Shown here piece by piece: positions 12,040 to 24,175 of a stretch of 64,000 bases of DNA. Source of the DNA: Asterias amurensis. Taxonomy: Eukaryota > Echinodermata > Asteroidea > Forcipulatida > Asteriidae. A program made the position numbers and the translations under genes. The stretch is taken from contig NC_092656.1 in the NCBI RefSeq assembly GCF_032118995.1, positions 12,638,261-12,702,260 of the forward strand, written 5' to 3'. The notes below the pieces were generated by a model, which made no database searches, was not told the DNA's origin, and worked only from the letters and a program-made list of their open reading frames with translations. Numbering within the stretch: position 1 is the first letter of the stretch; every line of letters begins with the position of its first letter.

Positions 12040-14756
12040 GTAACGCACTTGTCATCGCACGCAGGGAGAATGACGAGATAAAATCTGCTTTTATACTTTC
12101 CTGTACGTCAGAGCTCCTATTTATAAAACATGATGAGTAACAAACATTTCTTATTATGAAAAGCCGACCATGCACATGTATGTGTATGTCTCTGATGTTT
12201 TATCCCCAAACCCACCATTGCAACCAAGTCCAAAATAGGAAGACCTAATTAGTGACACGGGCAATGTGTCAGTTTCCGCAAGTTAACAATTCAATTTATC
12301 AGCCACGGGTTTGAACTGTATTGTTACTGAAGACTTATGCAACTAGTTGTTGTTATGCAAAACAAGTAAATGAGCATCTCAAAATAGATTCACCGCCATA
12401 CTTTATGGAATGGAGACAAGGTTACATCGTACACTTGAGTGTGACTCCTAAACTAAAGACACTCCTAAACTCATGAGACTGCCAAAAAAGGATTGATGGT
12501 TCAATTCGTGTTAGGTGATTCGGAGGTCGCGGGTTCAATTTCCGCTATAGACAAATGTGTATGGCTTCAAACCCGCTTTTATTTACATTTACTTACTCAG
12601 TTTTCATCTTGTACTTTATTACTTGACAGAGAGACACGTAATTATAAAAAATAAAAAATAAAATAAACAAGTAGTTAAACATACCCATTTCATGTTTAAA
12701 TTGTATACAAATGGTTCATTCTCCACGACAGTAAGCGTTGAAAGTCGTTTATATTACAAATTAAGTACCGAATGTGTCTGAATTGTCAAATTTATCGCTC
12801 CCTGAGCGTTTTATTCGTTTTACTTTTTGCAACAATGTCCTGCAATTGTGTAACCGGGTTTTCAATATTTTCACTTGACCCAGATGGGCAATCGATCTCA
12901 CACTTCAAGAGGTTTGTCAGTTTATGTATATGGTGTATTACATAAAGTGCCTACACTGCCAGACACCGATTTGTTAGCCAAACACAATAATTGTGTAATA
13001 CTTATTATGTAATGTTCGTGTAACCGAAGTTTGCGACTTCAATGGAGGTTCCATTCTTATAACTATTGAGTTTTGTGCTCCCATCCAGTGATGTTCTAGT
13101 AAAACTCTAAAGCATTTATTGTTTATTTTTTATCTTATTTTATTTTTTATACACTTCTTCGTTTGCTTTACTGCTAAAGAAGTTCCAAAATGATTTAAAA
13201 CAGACAAACAGAATAAAACAAACATCGCTTTAACGTTTGTTAAGTTATTTTATTTAAATTTTTAAAACCTGCACGTTACTTTTCTTAAAATGAAAAATAC
13301 CAGGCAATTTTATATACACATTGTCAAGCAATTATGAATGACAATACAACTATTCTATACATTGATATTAACGATCATTTTGTGTATTTTGTTTTCGTTT
13401 TATTCATTGCTGTCCCATGCATCAACATAGGAGCATGGTCCAATCAGGGTTTGATTCATGAAGGCCATGTCACGCAAGCGAAAAGAAGCACTTATAATTC
13501 AGCATGCATTTTTGTCTTACTACCCTACTGTACATTAAAACAAATATAATGACTTTATCATGTGGATTGATGTTCACCCTGTCTGTAAATTGCCTTGATG
13601 ACATGGTCTTTAGAAATTCCTACGAATACCAATATGTTGTGCTGCAAAGCTCAGTGGATATGTGTTTTCCGGAATATTGTTGTAAACCTTTGTCCTGCGA
13701 GACGTTTCCATCCCCTAAAAATCTTCAGTTACCTTCACCCAAAATTTGCCCAACATTTACACGTTGGTCTAGACTGGTGTAGTATGGTACCGGTATCAAT
13801 TGGGTGAAATTGGAGCTACATAATTAATTAGGACCGGTCAACAGAGGCCGAATACGCGTGCTAGTGTCTTATGTAATAACTTGCCCTATCTCAAGAGATC
13901 ACAGGTTAAAGTTCAGTGCAATGAAATGACCTAAGTCAATGACCTTAGTCAACCAGTATTTTAAATTACAGTAATATGACATCTCATTCACCACGCCAAG
14001 GAGATTATTTTTTTTGAACGCATTTCCTTAAAATCTCTCAAAATTATTCCTGTTTGGAAAAAACAGCTTTTCATTTTTTTTTTTGAAAAATTTAAATAAA
14101 CGGACCGAAGGTAATAAACTGTTTCACGATCTAGTCCGCTATTTTGAGAAAGCGATATTTTAGTTTTACATACCTGGCTGTGTTCTATGTGTTCAATTCA
14201 AAAGAACAACACAATGGATTTAAGGGACCATTTTGTAGAATATAATTACATTCTACTTTAAAACAGTAATTTTTGAACAAACATTCTTTCTTAACATTCT
14301 AATAGACAAGAAAGCGCACAATCCAAAGGCAATGTACATATTTGTTGGCTTCAGTTACCATGTAATACAAGTAAATCTTGTTACGGGCAAAATTCTTCTG
14401 GTTTAGCTCTATCAAACTTCATCAATGACAATTGACAAAAGTAAATAATTACCTTTTTTTACAAGAGGTAAGATATAGCCAAGATTAAGTCTGCTAGCAT
14501 GTTTTTTTTTAAATGTTCGTTGATGTGCCCTCTTTTTTACAAGAACCTTTATAATTTTAGAGCAAAGTCTTAATGTAAACATTCCTTCTCACTTGGAAAT
14601 AAGTATATTTTTAAAGGTAAAAAATGTACAACAATTGTGTGAAATGTATCCAAAAGAATACACTTGACTGCATGTTTTTATGTTCGTAGAAAGCTAAGAC
14701 AACCAATTAAACGTCTGGTCTAGTACTCTAACTAAATGTCCGCAGAGTTTTTCTGA
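12040..14756. other. Intergenic stretch between family A copy 1 and gene 3
   Basis: No gene was recognised in 2.7 kb of AT-rich sequence. A tRNA-derived SINE-like head may lie at about 12485-12570 (GGAGGTCGCGGGTTCAATTTC resembles a B box). Short open frames at 13334-13807 have no recognisable domain or signal peptide with a splice donor. Confidence 0.3.
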
Positions 14757-14762
14757 TTTATT
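14757..14762 (-). promoter_or_regulatory. AATAAA overlapping the gene 3 stop codon
   Basis: The minus strand reads CCCAAATAAATCAG, so the stop TAA forms part of a canonical AATAAA. If it is used as the poly(A) signal, the 3' untranslated region would be only 15-30 bases. Confidence 0.4.
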
Positions 14763-17700
14763 TGGGGTCGTTGTTACGGGAGGTAGTTTTCTTAAAGAAT
14801 TTAGACACGCTAAACATAATGAAACTAATCAATGCACCAACTCCGATCGCTGCAGCAAACATAACCACCGCCATGACTCCCGAGCCTGGTATGCCGCTGC
14901 TTTCACTGGTCTCATTCGGCTCGTTAGGCGTCCCGACGCCCCCCTTGACTCGGCCTTCGTGATCCCCAACCTCGTTCCCAAGTACATTCGAGATGATGTT
15001 CAAGTTGTTACTCTCCTGTTCGCCAGACTCGATCGGGCTGTTGCGTACACCACCGGGGATGGCGTTGTCTTCAACAGACGTTGTCGTCTCGGCTTCTGTT
15101 GGTGTGACATTCATGATTTCATTGTCGACATTATCCCCCTCCTCCTGGTCAGTGCCAGGCTCCTCCCCTCCTCCCTGACCGACTTCACCGTCCAGGTCAA
15201 AATCGTTATCGTCCAACTCATGCCAAACCGTCGTCGTCTGAATGAGTATCGACTCCTCGGTATCGACACCGGATTCTTCGATCACAAAATCGGAGTCACC
15301 TGCACTGGATGTGCCGTAAGGCTCGGCGTTGTCGGAGCTGCTGAAAACTTCGCTTGACGGTTCGAGACTACTCGACTGCGAGAGAATATCCGAAGTCGAT
15401 GAGAACTGTGACGCTTCGGACTCGCCACCGCTTCCTTCCTGGTCTATGACGATTTCAGACCATCTTGGACTGAGAGCAACTCCGCCTGATACCAGCTGGG
15501 GAACTTGACTCCCAGAGCCTTCAGCTAAAGGGGCGGCCTGGAAGCATTGCACCAACACTGTCAATGGAAAAAAAAAAAAAACAGATAATGAAGAAGGGTG
15601 TTTGTTTTAGTTCGGTACACTGCAACATTGACACCATGGTGTTGATATACACAAATGTACTCCTTTCTGGATTAACGTTCGATTATTTTGTTGTGTATCA
15701 ATATTTGACAATAAACCATGGTGTAAAATGTGTACAAACCCCGTTCTGAACGCACTGCACTCGCCCTAACCCATTTATGCGTCAGGTTGACCACGAAAAC
15801 AAGTTTGTAAGAAATGCAATTTTAACTCGGATTCTGCGTATAGTTAGATCCATTTACTAACAAACTATCGGTCAATAATAACTCAGATCGGGTCAAAAGC
15901 CTCAAAGTTCCTGGAATCCTGGTTATTTGTAACACGCGAGTTTTGTACAGAGAGTAAGCGCTTTTGAGCCCCATTTATTATACAGTGAATATCATCTAAT
16001 ATTGCGTCTAGTATATATGAACCCTAATAAAAAAAAAAACCGCACATGGTAAACCACTTAATATTATCTGGGTTTAAAGGGAATACACACTATTGATAGT
16101 TGTCAAAGACCAGTGTTCGCACTTGGTGTATCTCGACATATGCATACTACAAACCTGTGGAAACTTCAGCTCAAATGGTCATCGGAGTTGGGAGAAAATG
16201 ATGAAAGAAAAAAACACCCTTGTTGGACGAATTTGTGTGTTTCATAGGAATAAACGACTTCTAGCTAGAAGTCTTTAGTGAGAAATTACCCCTACTTCAA
16301 AATCTATGCTACTTCAGAGAGAACCGTTTCTCACAATGTGTTATACTATCAACAGCTCTCCAATGCTCGTTACCAAGTCAGTTTTAAGTTAATATTTTTT
16401 TTTTAGTAATTACCAAACGTGTACCTTCCCTTTAAATCTCCCACTAAGCAAACCTGAAATTAAATTGTTCACGTTTTTCTTAATAATCTACTTTGGTTTC
16501 CGGTCTGGGATACTAGACATCCAGAGTGTTCCTTCCGAGGGTTCACCCGGACCAAACACTTTAATGTGGGTCATCAAAGGTTGGAGAGGAAATTAGCCGT
16601 GTGAATGGGGCCATTAAGTTTCAAAAAGCGGGATGTTGCAATTATTATTATAGTAGATCTTTCAAGCCACTTCCATTGTCTACAGTCCTGCAAAAGGATG
16701 AACCTAATTGTGATGTTGGCCTAGCTTTTAAGAAAGCCAGTTTTTGTTTTCATGGTCATCATTTTATGTTTTGCAAACTTATTGGGACACAATTCGTTTG
16801 TTGTATCGCCCGATTCTTTATCAAGTTGTAGTTTTAAAATAAAAACGATTGATTATAAACACAAAAATCAAAAAAGATTAATCTTAAAATAAGTCATTAT
16901 CACCATAGACATCACACCTTGCTTGAAGACACTGGACACTATTGGTAATTGTCAAAAACCAGTCTTCAACAGAGGGCGGTTAGGATGTAAACCTAAGTTT
17001 GGGGTGTCCCCCCCCCCCCCCCCCCCCCGTTCCCGCAATAATGACCTTGTTAATAAACTGGACGGAAATAACAATGAAACATCTAATAGGTATTTCCAGG
17101 TCTTGTGTATGACCTTTTGTGGACGAATTGGAACAGTAAACAATGTAGCTGTTCTCTGCAGAGCCGAACCAAAATCTGAAAATATATATAACTCCTTATA
17201 AGTATACCTTTTCTTAACAATTTGTTTACCATATGGGGTTGAACTCACATCAGCATGGGATGGAGAGTCACTATTTAAAAAAAAAAAAAAAAAAAAACTT
17301 ACTTTCAAGATTACCTTTTTATATACAAAAACTCTCGTCAGCACATTTTGTAGTTTTTCATATTTTGTAGTTTTTCATATTTTGGCTATTTCATAATGGT
17401 CGTAATTTCTCTAATAACTGTGTGAATTTCTGACAGGGCTTTTCTCATAATTTCTGGTCGACTAAAATTACTGGCATCTCGGGCCCAGAAGGTATTTCAC
17501 TTGTCTCTTCTCCCAGACCAACCTCCACTCGCAGTATACACGCCTTGCCACACCATCCCATCCCTTCTGAATCCGCTCCCAAGGCCGACCGATACTGTGC
17601 AATACTTGCCTTCTCCCCTCTTAATGCTCAACTTCTAAAATGCCTTGAACTGTATCATGCTTTGCAACCATTGTACTTATGATTATTCCAGTTCGAAACA

Positions 17701-19959
17701 ACTGATATGTTAATGCCTAATTAAGACAATCTACCCCGCCCTCTTTCAGTGTTAACTATCCTGCCTTTGTATGATCGTTGTGGGGAATTTTGTATTGTTA
17801 TCAAATTATGGCACTCGTTTCAATGGCTGGTATGTGAAATACCGTTACTGCAAATAGCACACCATTGCTCTAATCTTTTCAGATTATAGATAGGAAACAA
17901 AACTTTATACAGTTTGTAATTGTATATAATTTGTAGGAGGTGGGGGATACCAAGTATTGGCTGTGATATCATCAGATGTTTGATAATGAAGTTATTATTA
18001 TTATAATGATATGAACATCAGATGAACACGTCGTTTGTTATGTTGGTGTTCTGTCTTCGAACGTTGAGTGACCTTTTAGTGAACGATTTAACAAATGTTG
18101 TCTATCAAATCGAAATGTTCATCTATACGGTCACTGGAATGTTGCTTAAGGTCTCCGTCAACTCCAACCTCAATATGCTATGTTATTTTCCCAGAAATAT
18201 ACCACTAAGGATCGATGTGCTTATACAACTGTTCAACCAACCCTAGTCCATACTTGGTCTTATTTTAAAACAAACAAAACAAGGCGAAACTATAATTGTA
18301 CTGAACCAAGGAGGGTGCGAGATTAAACGGAAGTTGCCAGGCGTTTGCATCTGTTGATTCGGTTATGTTACGATAGCTTAATCAAACGTAACGAATAAAC
18401 AATAACATGTGAGGAACTTGTTCTAAATTTTGTTGATGGTGTTCTTACTAAAATCAGTTATTTATTTTATTATTACATCTTGTCTGTAGTAGAGTTCCTA
18501 AACGAAATGTAAAGCAATTATATACGGTGTTATGACAAATGCCTTTTATATAAATGTTTTGTTTTTGTTTTTATAATGGGGTTCCTTTTTTTGTTTAATG
18601 ATAGGGTGAATGAAAAACGTTACGTTGTATTTAAACACAGTGGACACTGTTGGTAATTACTCAAAATAATTATCAGCATAAACCCTCACTTGGTAACGAG
18701 TAGTGAGGAGAGGTTGACAGTATACAACATTGTGAGAAACGGCTCCCTCTGAAGTTACGTAGTTTTCAAGAAAGAATTAATTTTCCACGAATTTGATTTC
18801 GATACCTCACGTTTAGAATTTGAGGTCTCGAAATCAAGCATCTGAAAGCACACAACTTCGTGTTTCATAGTTATCCCGCAACCCCGAAGACCAATCGAGC
18901 TCAAACTTTCACTGGTTTGTTATTTTATGCATATGTTGAGATACGCCAAGTGAGAAGACTGGACTTTGACAATTACCAATAGGGCCATTGTCTTTAAAGA
19001 TACTGGACGCTATTGATAATTGTCGAAGACCAGTCTTCTCACTCTGTGTTTCTCAACATATTGCTTAAAATAACACACTTGTGAAAATTTGAGCTCAATT
19101 ATTGGTCGTCGAAGTTGCGAGATAATAAGAAAGAAAAAGAAACAACCTTGTCACACGAATTTGTGTGCTTCGGGATGGTTGATTTCGAAACCTCGTAATC
19201 TAATTGTGAGGTCTCGCAATCAAATTCGTAGAAAAAATTACTTCATCATCGAAAACTACGTTACTTCAGAGGGAGCCGTTTCTCACAATTTACTATCAAC
19301 AGCTCCCCGTTACTCGTTACCAAGTAAGGTTTTATGCTAAAATTATTTTGAGTAACCAATAGTGTCCACTGCCTTTTAATAGTTTTTACAGGTAACACGG
19401 AGACTATGTGCCTACATGGTTGTACACACAAGTTTACTATTTTTATTCTTAACACCATGCGAGGCTTCAAACATTAAACAACACAAATATTGACACAAAA
19501 AAATGAAAAGGGGGAAAGCTAGCATTGGGCTGTAGTATAGCTCACTCTGGTAGCATGTCGCCATGTTAAACTGGGGGTCGCGGGTTCAAGTCCAAATCTA
19601 GTCACTTTTTCTTTGTTCGACCCAAAATTATTTAAACGTTATTCATGTCTTGCGGTTGAGTTGGTTTATAAATAAGAACTTGTCGTTAAAACTCCCTTCC
19701 TGAGGTCTCTGAATCATGCTCACGTGTCGCGTTTCCTTACCCAGACGTTTCCCCATTTGCGTCATTCACTTAAATTTAACCCCCCATCCCCTTCTTACTC
19801 ACGCTACGCCCAATGGCGCTGACTGTAAAAGACTGCGTTAAGCATAGGGGATGAATCGCTAAAAAAAAAAAACGGTCAGCGTTGTTGGCTAATAAACATG
19901 CCAGACTTACCCATCAAAATCACCGTCACGAGGAGAGAGGTTTGTCCACGGGAAGACAT
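14758..19959 (-). CDS. Gene 3: acidic Ser-rich single-pass membrane protein, two exons
   Basis: Exon 1 is 19911..19959 and exon 2 is 14758..15557, phase 1, with a 4353-bp intron (donor GTAAGTCTGG, acceptor ATTGACAG). The product is about 282 aa. The joined signal peptide is MSSRGQTSLLVTVILMVLVQ then CFQA, with likely cleavage before APLAEGSGS. The ectodomain is rich in Ser, Glu, Asp and Gly (SSTSDILSQSSSLEPSSEVF; DDNDFDLDGEVGQGGGEEPG) with Asn-x-Ser/Thr sites such as NVT and NET. The membrane segment is about residues 243-267 (VMAVVMFAAAIGVGALISFI), then a basic tail SKFFKKTTSRNNDPK. Many Ser next to acidic residues would suit casein-kinase-type phosphorylation. The composition recalls the acidic, Ser-rich, membrane-anchored P16-type proteins of echinoderm skeleton cells, but no alignment could be made. 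The intron holds several family B copies and a SINE-like piece. Confidence 0.8.
16073..16437. mobile_element. Family B variant element (TTTAAAGGGAA ends), copy 2
   Basis: It runs from TTTAAAGGGAATACACACTATTGATAGTTGTC to TACCAAACGTGTACCTTCCCTTTAAA and lies in the gene 3 intron. A sister with the same ends is at 41549..41842. The interior shares the CCAGTGTTCGCACTTGGTGTATC and AGAACCGTTTCTCACAATGTG blocks of family B. Confidence 0.65.
16924..17030. repeat. Family B end fragment followed by poly-C
   Basis: GAAGACACTGGACACTATTGGTAATTGTCAAAAACCAGTCTTC is the left end of family B. It is cut off after about 50 bases and is followed by a run of about 20 C near 17008-17028. Confidence 0.5.
18636..19378. 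mobile_element. Two family B elements in inverted tandem (copies 4 and 5)
   Basis: The first copy (18636..18996) and the second (18997..19378) abut and lie in opposite orientation. The first reads GGACACTGTTGGTAATTACTC and later GAGGTCTCGAAATCAAGC; the second reads CTGGACGCTATTGATAATTGTC and GATTTCGAAACCTCG. Together they could fold into a hairpin of about 370 bp per arm. The pair lies in intron 1 of gene 3, about 530 bases downstream of its exon 1. Confidence 0.65.
19530..19625 (+). mobile_element. tRNA-derived SINE-like fragment
   Basis: GGGCTGTAGTATAGCTCACTCTGGTAGC resembles a tRNA A-box region, and GGTCGCGGGTTCAAGTCC is a good B box. It is followed by AAATCTAGTCACTTTTTCTTTGTTCGACCC, the same trailer seen after the tRNA-like piece at 30928. 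It is not a functional tRNA because the arms do not pair. Confidence 0.5.
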
Positions 19960-21410
19960 GTCGGCTCAATTCCTGTCCTATGTCTGGACCTCCCGAAGCT
20001 TTGAAAACAAAAGAGAGTTTAAGTGGGTCTCTACCACACCAAGTGTGGTTTATGGGTCGTCCACTTGACAAAAAAAAAATAGACGGTCCTTCCGCAGCTT
20101 GAAGTTTATCCAGAGCGCCTCACCGTAAACGAGACCTATAATCGAATTATAGTAGTCTCTTCATTATTGGGAGCGTAGTTTAGTTGCTGCTGTCGCTTGC
20201 CGGCCAGCAGAAGCCCCCCGAGTTAGGGTCCCACATCCGCTGTGTTTTGTTTTCCTGTCGGTTGATCTTGTCTTGCAGGCAGGCAGGAGTCCCCCCACAG
20301 TTTACGTAGAGTTAGAAGAGAGGTGGGGTCCGTGTAGAGTTGAGCACCTACAGGGGGCCGTCACGTCTTTAAGACAAGCTTCGGGGATGTGTTAAAGGCC
20401 AAGGAGCAAACTTATAACAACAGTCATCTGTTTCTGTCTTCCACCTTCACTCTCAACGGGTTAAGAGAAATATAAGAAAAAGAGGGAAAAAATAAACTTG
20501 AATGTCACATGAAGTGACCGATAGTTATATGCATAGTTCACGCGTCGGTCTCCTAAAGTCAGTTTGGTTGAAACTTCTATCGAATTTGTTCGATCAAATT
20601 TGACATTTCCCCTTATCTGTTTCAAAATGATCGATTGGCATTTATTAGGCTTTTTATGCGTCATGACAAACTGTGTCTTCACATGTTTGCTGTTCACAAT
20701 GTTTAGTTCAACTCAGTATTTTCTGCACAAAGTGAACCCACGATTAATGAGTAAGCTGTTGAGCTATCATGTTATTATTATTATTATTATTTTTTTTTTT
20801 TAATTTAAATGTTAATTATTGTTGTGACTTTTTACGTATATTTTCCTCGGTTCTTTGTTAAACAGTATTTCCAGACATGTTGGCCGTCAGGTCAGGTCAA
20901 TACGCCTATTAACAAGGGTTAATGGTTATTTTTCGTCGCAACAACAATAACATGTGTTTCTCTTGGTGTCTCTTCAATTTTTGTTTTGTTTTTACTCATT
21001 AGTTCATCCGCAACTCACATAATTAGTTTTTAGTTCATCTTTATACATTTTTTTTCACTCATATGTTTTTCTTAAAAAAAAAAAAACATACAATAAACAT
21101 CATTTTGGGGCTTGAATTTGGGGGTTCGCTCTGTTGTTATGTATAATACTTTTTAATTTATTTTAACTGGTATGTTTTCAATAATAAAAAACAATTATTT
21201 TTGTGTTACTTACAAATAAGTTGTTGACTGGTACCCGAATGTAGTCCGAGCTACAATCGAGAACAGGTGCAAGCGGGTTTATTTTGTATTTTGTTTTGCT
21301 CGGGTTATAATTCAGTCTACACATACACAATGTCTTACGAATAAGTTGTGGTTCTAATAAAGGTTACATTCTTTCTCTCACGGGTTTCCAATCAAATGTA
21401 CCACGTGGGG
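19960..21410. other. Upstream region of gene 3
   Basis: No gene was seen. The sequence above the gene 3 start is more GC-rich to about 20400, then turns AT-rich with TTATTATT runs. No strong TATA box was found; a weak CCATAAACC lies on the minus strand near 20045-20055. Confidence 0.3.
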
Positions 21411-21800
21411 TTAAAGGAACACGTTGCCTTGGATCGGTCGAGTTGGTCTTTGAAAGGCAGTTGGAACCGTTTGTTATAAAATGCACATGATTAGAAAGAT
21501 ATTTTAAAAGTAGAGTATAAAGATCCACACAAGTATTACTCGAAATTGCGTGGTTTTCCTTTTACCTTGTCGACAAACACGGTCGGCCATTTACGGGAGT
21601 CAAAGTTTTTACTCCCATAAATGGCCGACCGTGTTAGTTCGCAAAGTAACAGGAAAACCAGGCAATTTCGAGGCAAAGGTGTGAGGATCATTGTATTCTA
21701 CTTTTAAAACATCTTTCTAATCATATGCATTTTAAAACGAACGGTTACAAACGCTTTTCAAAGACCAACTCGACCGATCCAAGGCAACGTGTTCCTTTAA
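21411..21800. mobile_element. Family A palindromic MITE, copy 2
   Basis: 390 bp from TTAAAGGAACACGTTGCC to GGCAACGTGTTCCTTTAA, with the central inverted GGTCGGCCATTTACGGGAGT and ACTCCCATAAATGGCCGACC. Both ends include TTAA. Confidence 0.82.
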
Positions 21801-21926
21801 GCTTATCAGTGATGTTTCAAAAGGGCGTGGTTACTCGCTACTAGGGCGTGGTTGAGTATCATTTAAAGTTACTGGTCATATTTTTTGCCATACGTTTGTA
21901 TCGACTGGAACTGTATGGTTTTGCAG

Positions 21927-22187
21927 TCGTTGTTTTTGTTGCTGCTGCTGCTGCTACTGCTGCTGCTGCCGTTGTCGTTGCTGCTATCGTTGTCATTGTC
22001 GGTGTCACTGTCACTGTCGTTGTTGCTGTCACTGTCGATGTTGCTGTTGCTGTCCATGATGTTGACGTTGTCGCTAACACTGTCCATGCCATTGTCATTG
22101 ACGGTGTCGTTGTCGTTGTTGTTGTCGTTGTCGTTGTTGTTGTCGTTGTCGTTGTCGTTGTCGTTAACGTTGTCGTTGTCGTTGTCA

Positions 22188-22228
<41 letters not shown>

Positions 22229-22257
22229 CTTGTACTTGTCCTTGTCGTTGTCATTGC

Positions 22258-22301
<44 letters not shown>

Positions 22302-22313
22302 TTGTCATTGTTT
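21927..22313. repeat. Impure (GTTGTC)n-type microsatellite
   Basis: About 390 bp of GTT, GTC, GCT and ACT triplet mixtures that become mostly GTTGTC from about 22105 on. It translates as poly-Val, poly-Leu/Ser or poly-Thr in different frames, none of them believable as a protein. Confidence 0.9.
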
Positions 22314-22629
22314 TACAACTAAGTTATTCACTTTAAAACCATTGAGGCGACTGCAAAACAAACACAATCTTTAACTACATATAATATTTGACTGAAAGAA
22401 ATTTATTGCCATATTGTCACAGTTAATACAACGTTCCACAAATAAACTCTGTTAGCGTATTTGAAGTTATTTATTTCAGGTTCCACAAACTTGTTCTCTA
22501 ACCACTCGGTATTAATTGTTTGTTTACCCTTTAAGAAACCACCGACAATGACTGATTGACCAATACTTTTGAGCTGCTGGGTCCAAAACATCAAACCTGG
22601 GTGGGGTGCAGTAGCCCCTACTTCACTCT

Positions 22630-22845
22630 AAAACATTCATGGTCAGTGTTGACCTGGATCCTGGTTCAAGGGGGCCTGGCTCAATCCGGGTCAGGTTAAC
22701 CTGAACTGTTTTCTTTATTAACTGTGATCCAACTCGGGTTCTGCGTCATTTTGACCCCGTTTATAGATTCCGGGACAAAATGACCCAGTTCCCGCTTAAC
22801 AGAGCCAGGATACGGGTCAGTGCTGACCCGGTAGTTTTTAGAGTT
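22630..22845. repeat. Family F repeat, copy 1 (GACCCGG-rich)
   Basis: It contains inverted blocks such as GTTGACCTGGATCCTGG and CCAGGATACGGGTCAGTGCTGAC, and ATCCGGGTCAGG against CCCAGTTCCCG. Related copies with GACCCGG and GGGTCAGG blocks occur at about 32565-32700, 42230-42425 and 56525-56660. It is non-coding. Confidence 0.45.
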
Positions 22846-23596
22846 GTAGTTACTTTGATTTTGGTGTATTGTCACACCGAATACGATCATTGGTCTACAG
22901 CCGATAAGACTTCAAAATCAAGTTCGTAAACTATGGAGTTCGAACTCCAACCGTTTGGTCTGTAAGTATGGTTTAAGTATTCAGACCATGAACAAAACAG
23001 AAAAGGTAACTTATAAATGTGTCATAATTATGGAATTAGGTAGAGATGTTCGTGTTCTTAAATACGGGGCCAATGGAAATATTAATCTAATTTCCCCCAT
23101 AAACTGATGCACAAAATCGAATGTGTATTATACAGTGTTTCTATATGCATTGTCAAACATAGCATAATTACTTCACACTCATTTTATTATACAGTTCAAA
23201 CTGATACCTTTAAATTAGTTATTTGTACAATCAAAACACTATAATGTCAAAACCGACAATATTTTGACGATTTCCTCAACGTTAACACCGTCACAATAAT
23301 TATTAGCAGTGATTTTAAAAGTACGTCAATATTCACAGCGATAGTTTCAAAAACAATTATTCGTATTGTTACTATTTTTTTTTAAAAGTTGATGTCACAT
23401 TTTATTTCCCCTAAAAATTGACAACTCAATGTTAGCTTCAAAGTCTCATTGGTTTTTAACCATTTAGAGGTGCCCTTTCGCCCGATCACAAAATACTCGT
23501 TACCAGTGTATTAGGCGTGGAACGCGGTGCATAATGGCCTAGCATGCACCCCATTCAACAGTAAGGGCTTGCGCAATGGGTGCTTGCGAGAAAGGT

Positions 23597-23829
23597 ATGG
23601 GTGCGTTCGCTTAGCTTCTCTGGGGTGGGTTTCGCAAAGAGTTAGGACTAGTCTTATCTCGAGTTAGGACCAGTTACTCGTCCTAACTTAGGACTATCCA
23701 TGCAATTTGGATATCTCATAGGACTGGTCCTAAGTTAGGGCTAGTCCTAACTCTTTGCGACATCTACCCAAGGGTCGGCCCCGCAGTGCTCACTCGGGTG
23801 AGTCCGCGTGAAGAGCTAATCGAACGACC
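23597..23829. mobile_element. Family E palindromic repeat split by a nested family D element
   Basis: The outer ends are GGGTGCGTTCGCTTAGCTTC and GAAGAGCTAATCGAACGACC, which are inverted. Inside, a complete family D palindrome (about 23625..23772) runs from TTTCGCAAAGAGTTAGGACT to AGTCCTAACTCTTTGCGA. This shows that family D moved after the family E copy was in place. Confidence 0.5.
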
Positions 23830-24028
23830 ACACTCGCCTCTCGTGGTGACGGCATGCACCTCAGGTTGCTGGGGGCGACTTTGTAGGGGGCGACTTTGCA
23901 GGGGGCGACTTTGCCAGGGGGCGAGATGACTGACATTTTCCACAAGCAGGGCACTGGGCGCTGACCCGGGTGAGCCCCGTGAAAGCTATTCGAACGTACC
24001 GGGGCAGACACATTCTCATTACGGGTGC

Positions 24029-24175
24029 GTTCGATTAGCTTCCTCGGGTCGACCCCGGAGTGTGGCGTTTTCTTTTTCCAGGACGAACGTGTGAAGATAA
24101 TTACCCACGTTCGTCCTGGGGAAAAAAAACCTGCCACACACCGGGGTCGACCCAGGGAAGCTAAACGAACGTATG
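24029..24175. mobile_element. Family E palindrome, intact copy
   Basis: The ends are GTGCGTTCGATTAGCTTCC and GGGAAGCTAAACGAACGT, with long mirrored inner arms (GGGTCGACCCCGGAGTGTGG against CCACACACCGGGGTCGACCC; CCAGGACGAACGTG against CACGTTCGTCCTGG). It can fold into a nearly perfect hairpin. Confidence 0.65.

Noticed and set aside
11602-12043. Frames in family A elements (for example RGFPFT...NFEANLCGSLYSTF), repeated at every copy
   Set aside because: They recur because the MITE recurs, on both strands of a palindrome; frames are broken differently in each copy.
16952-17344. 130-residue minus-strand frame
   Set aside because: It crosses a poly-A, a poly-C and a repeat fragment; no domain is visible.
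21848-22336. Poly-Val, poly-Leu/Ser and poly-Thr frames
   Set aside because: They come from the impure GTTGTC microsatellite; four frames are equally open.
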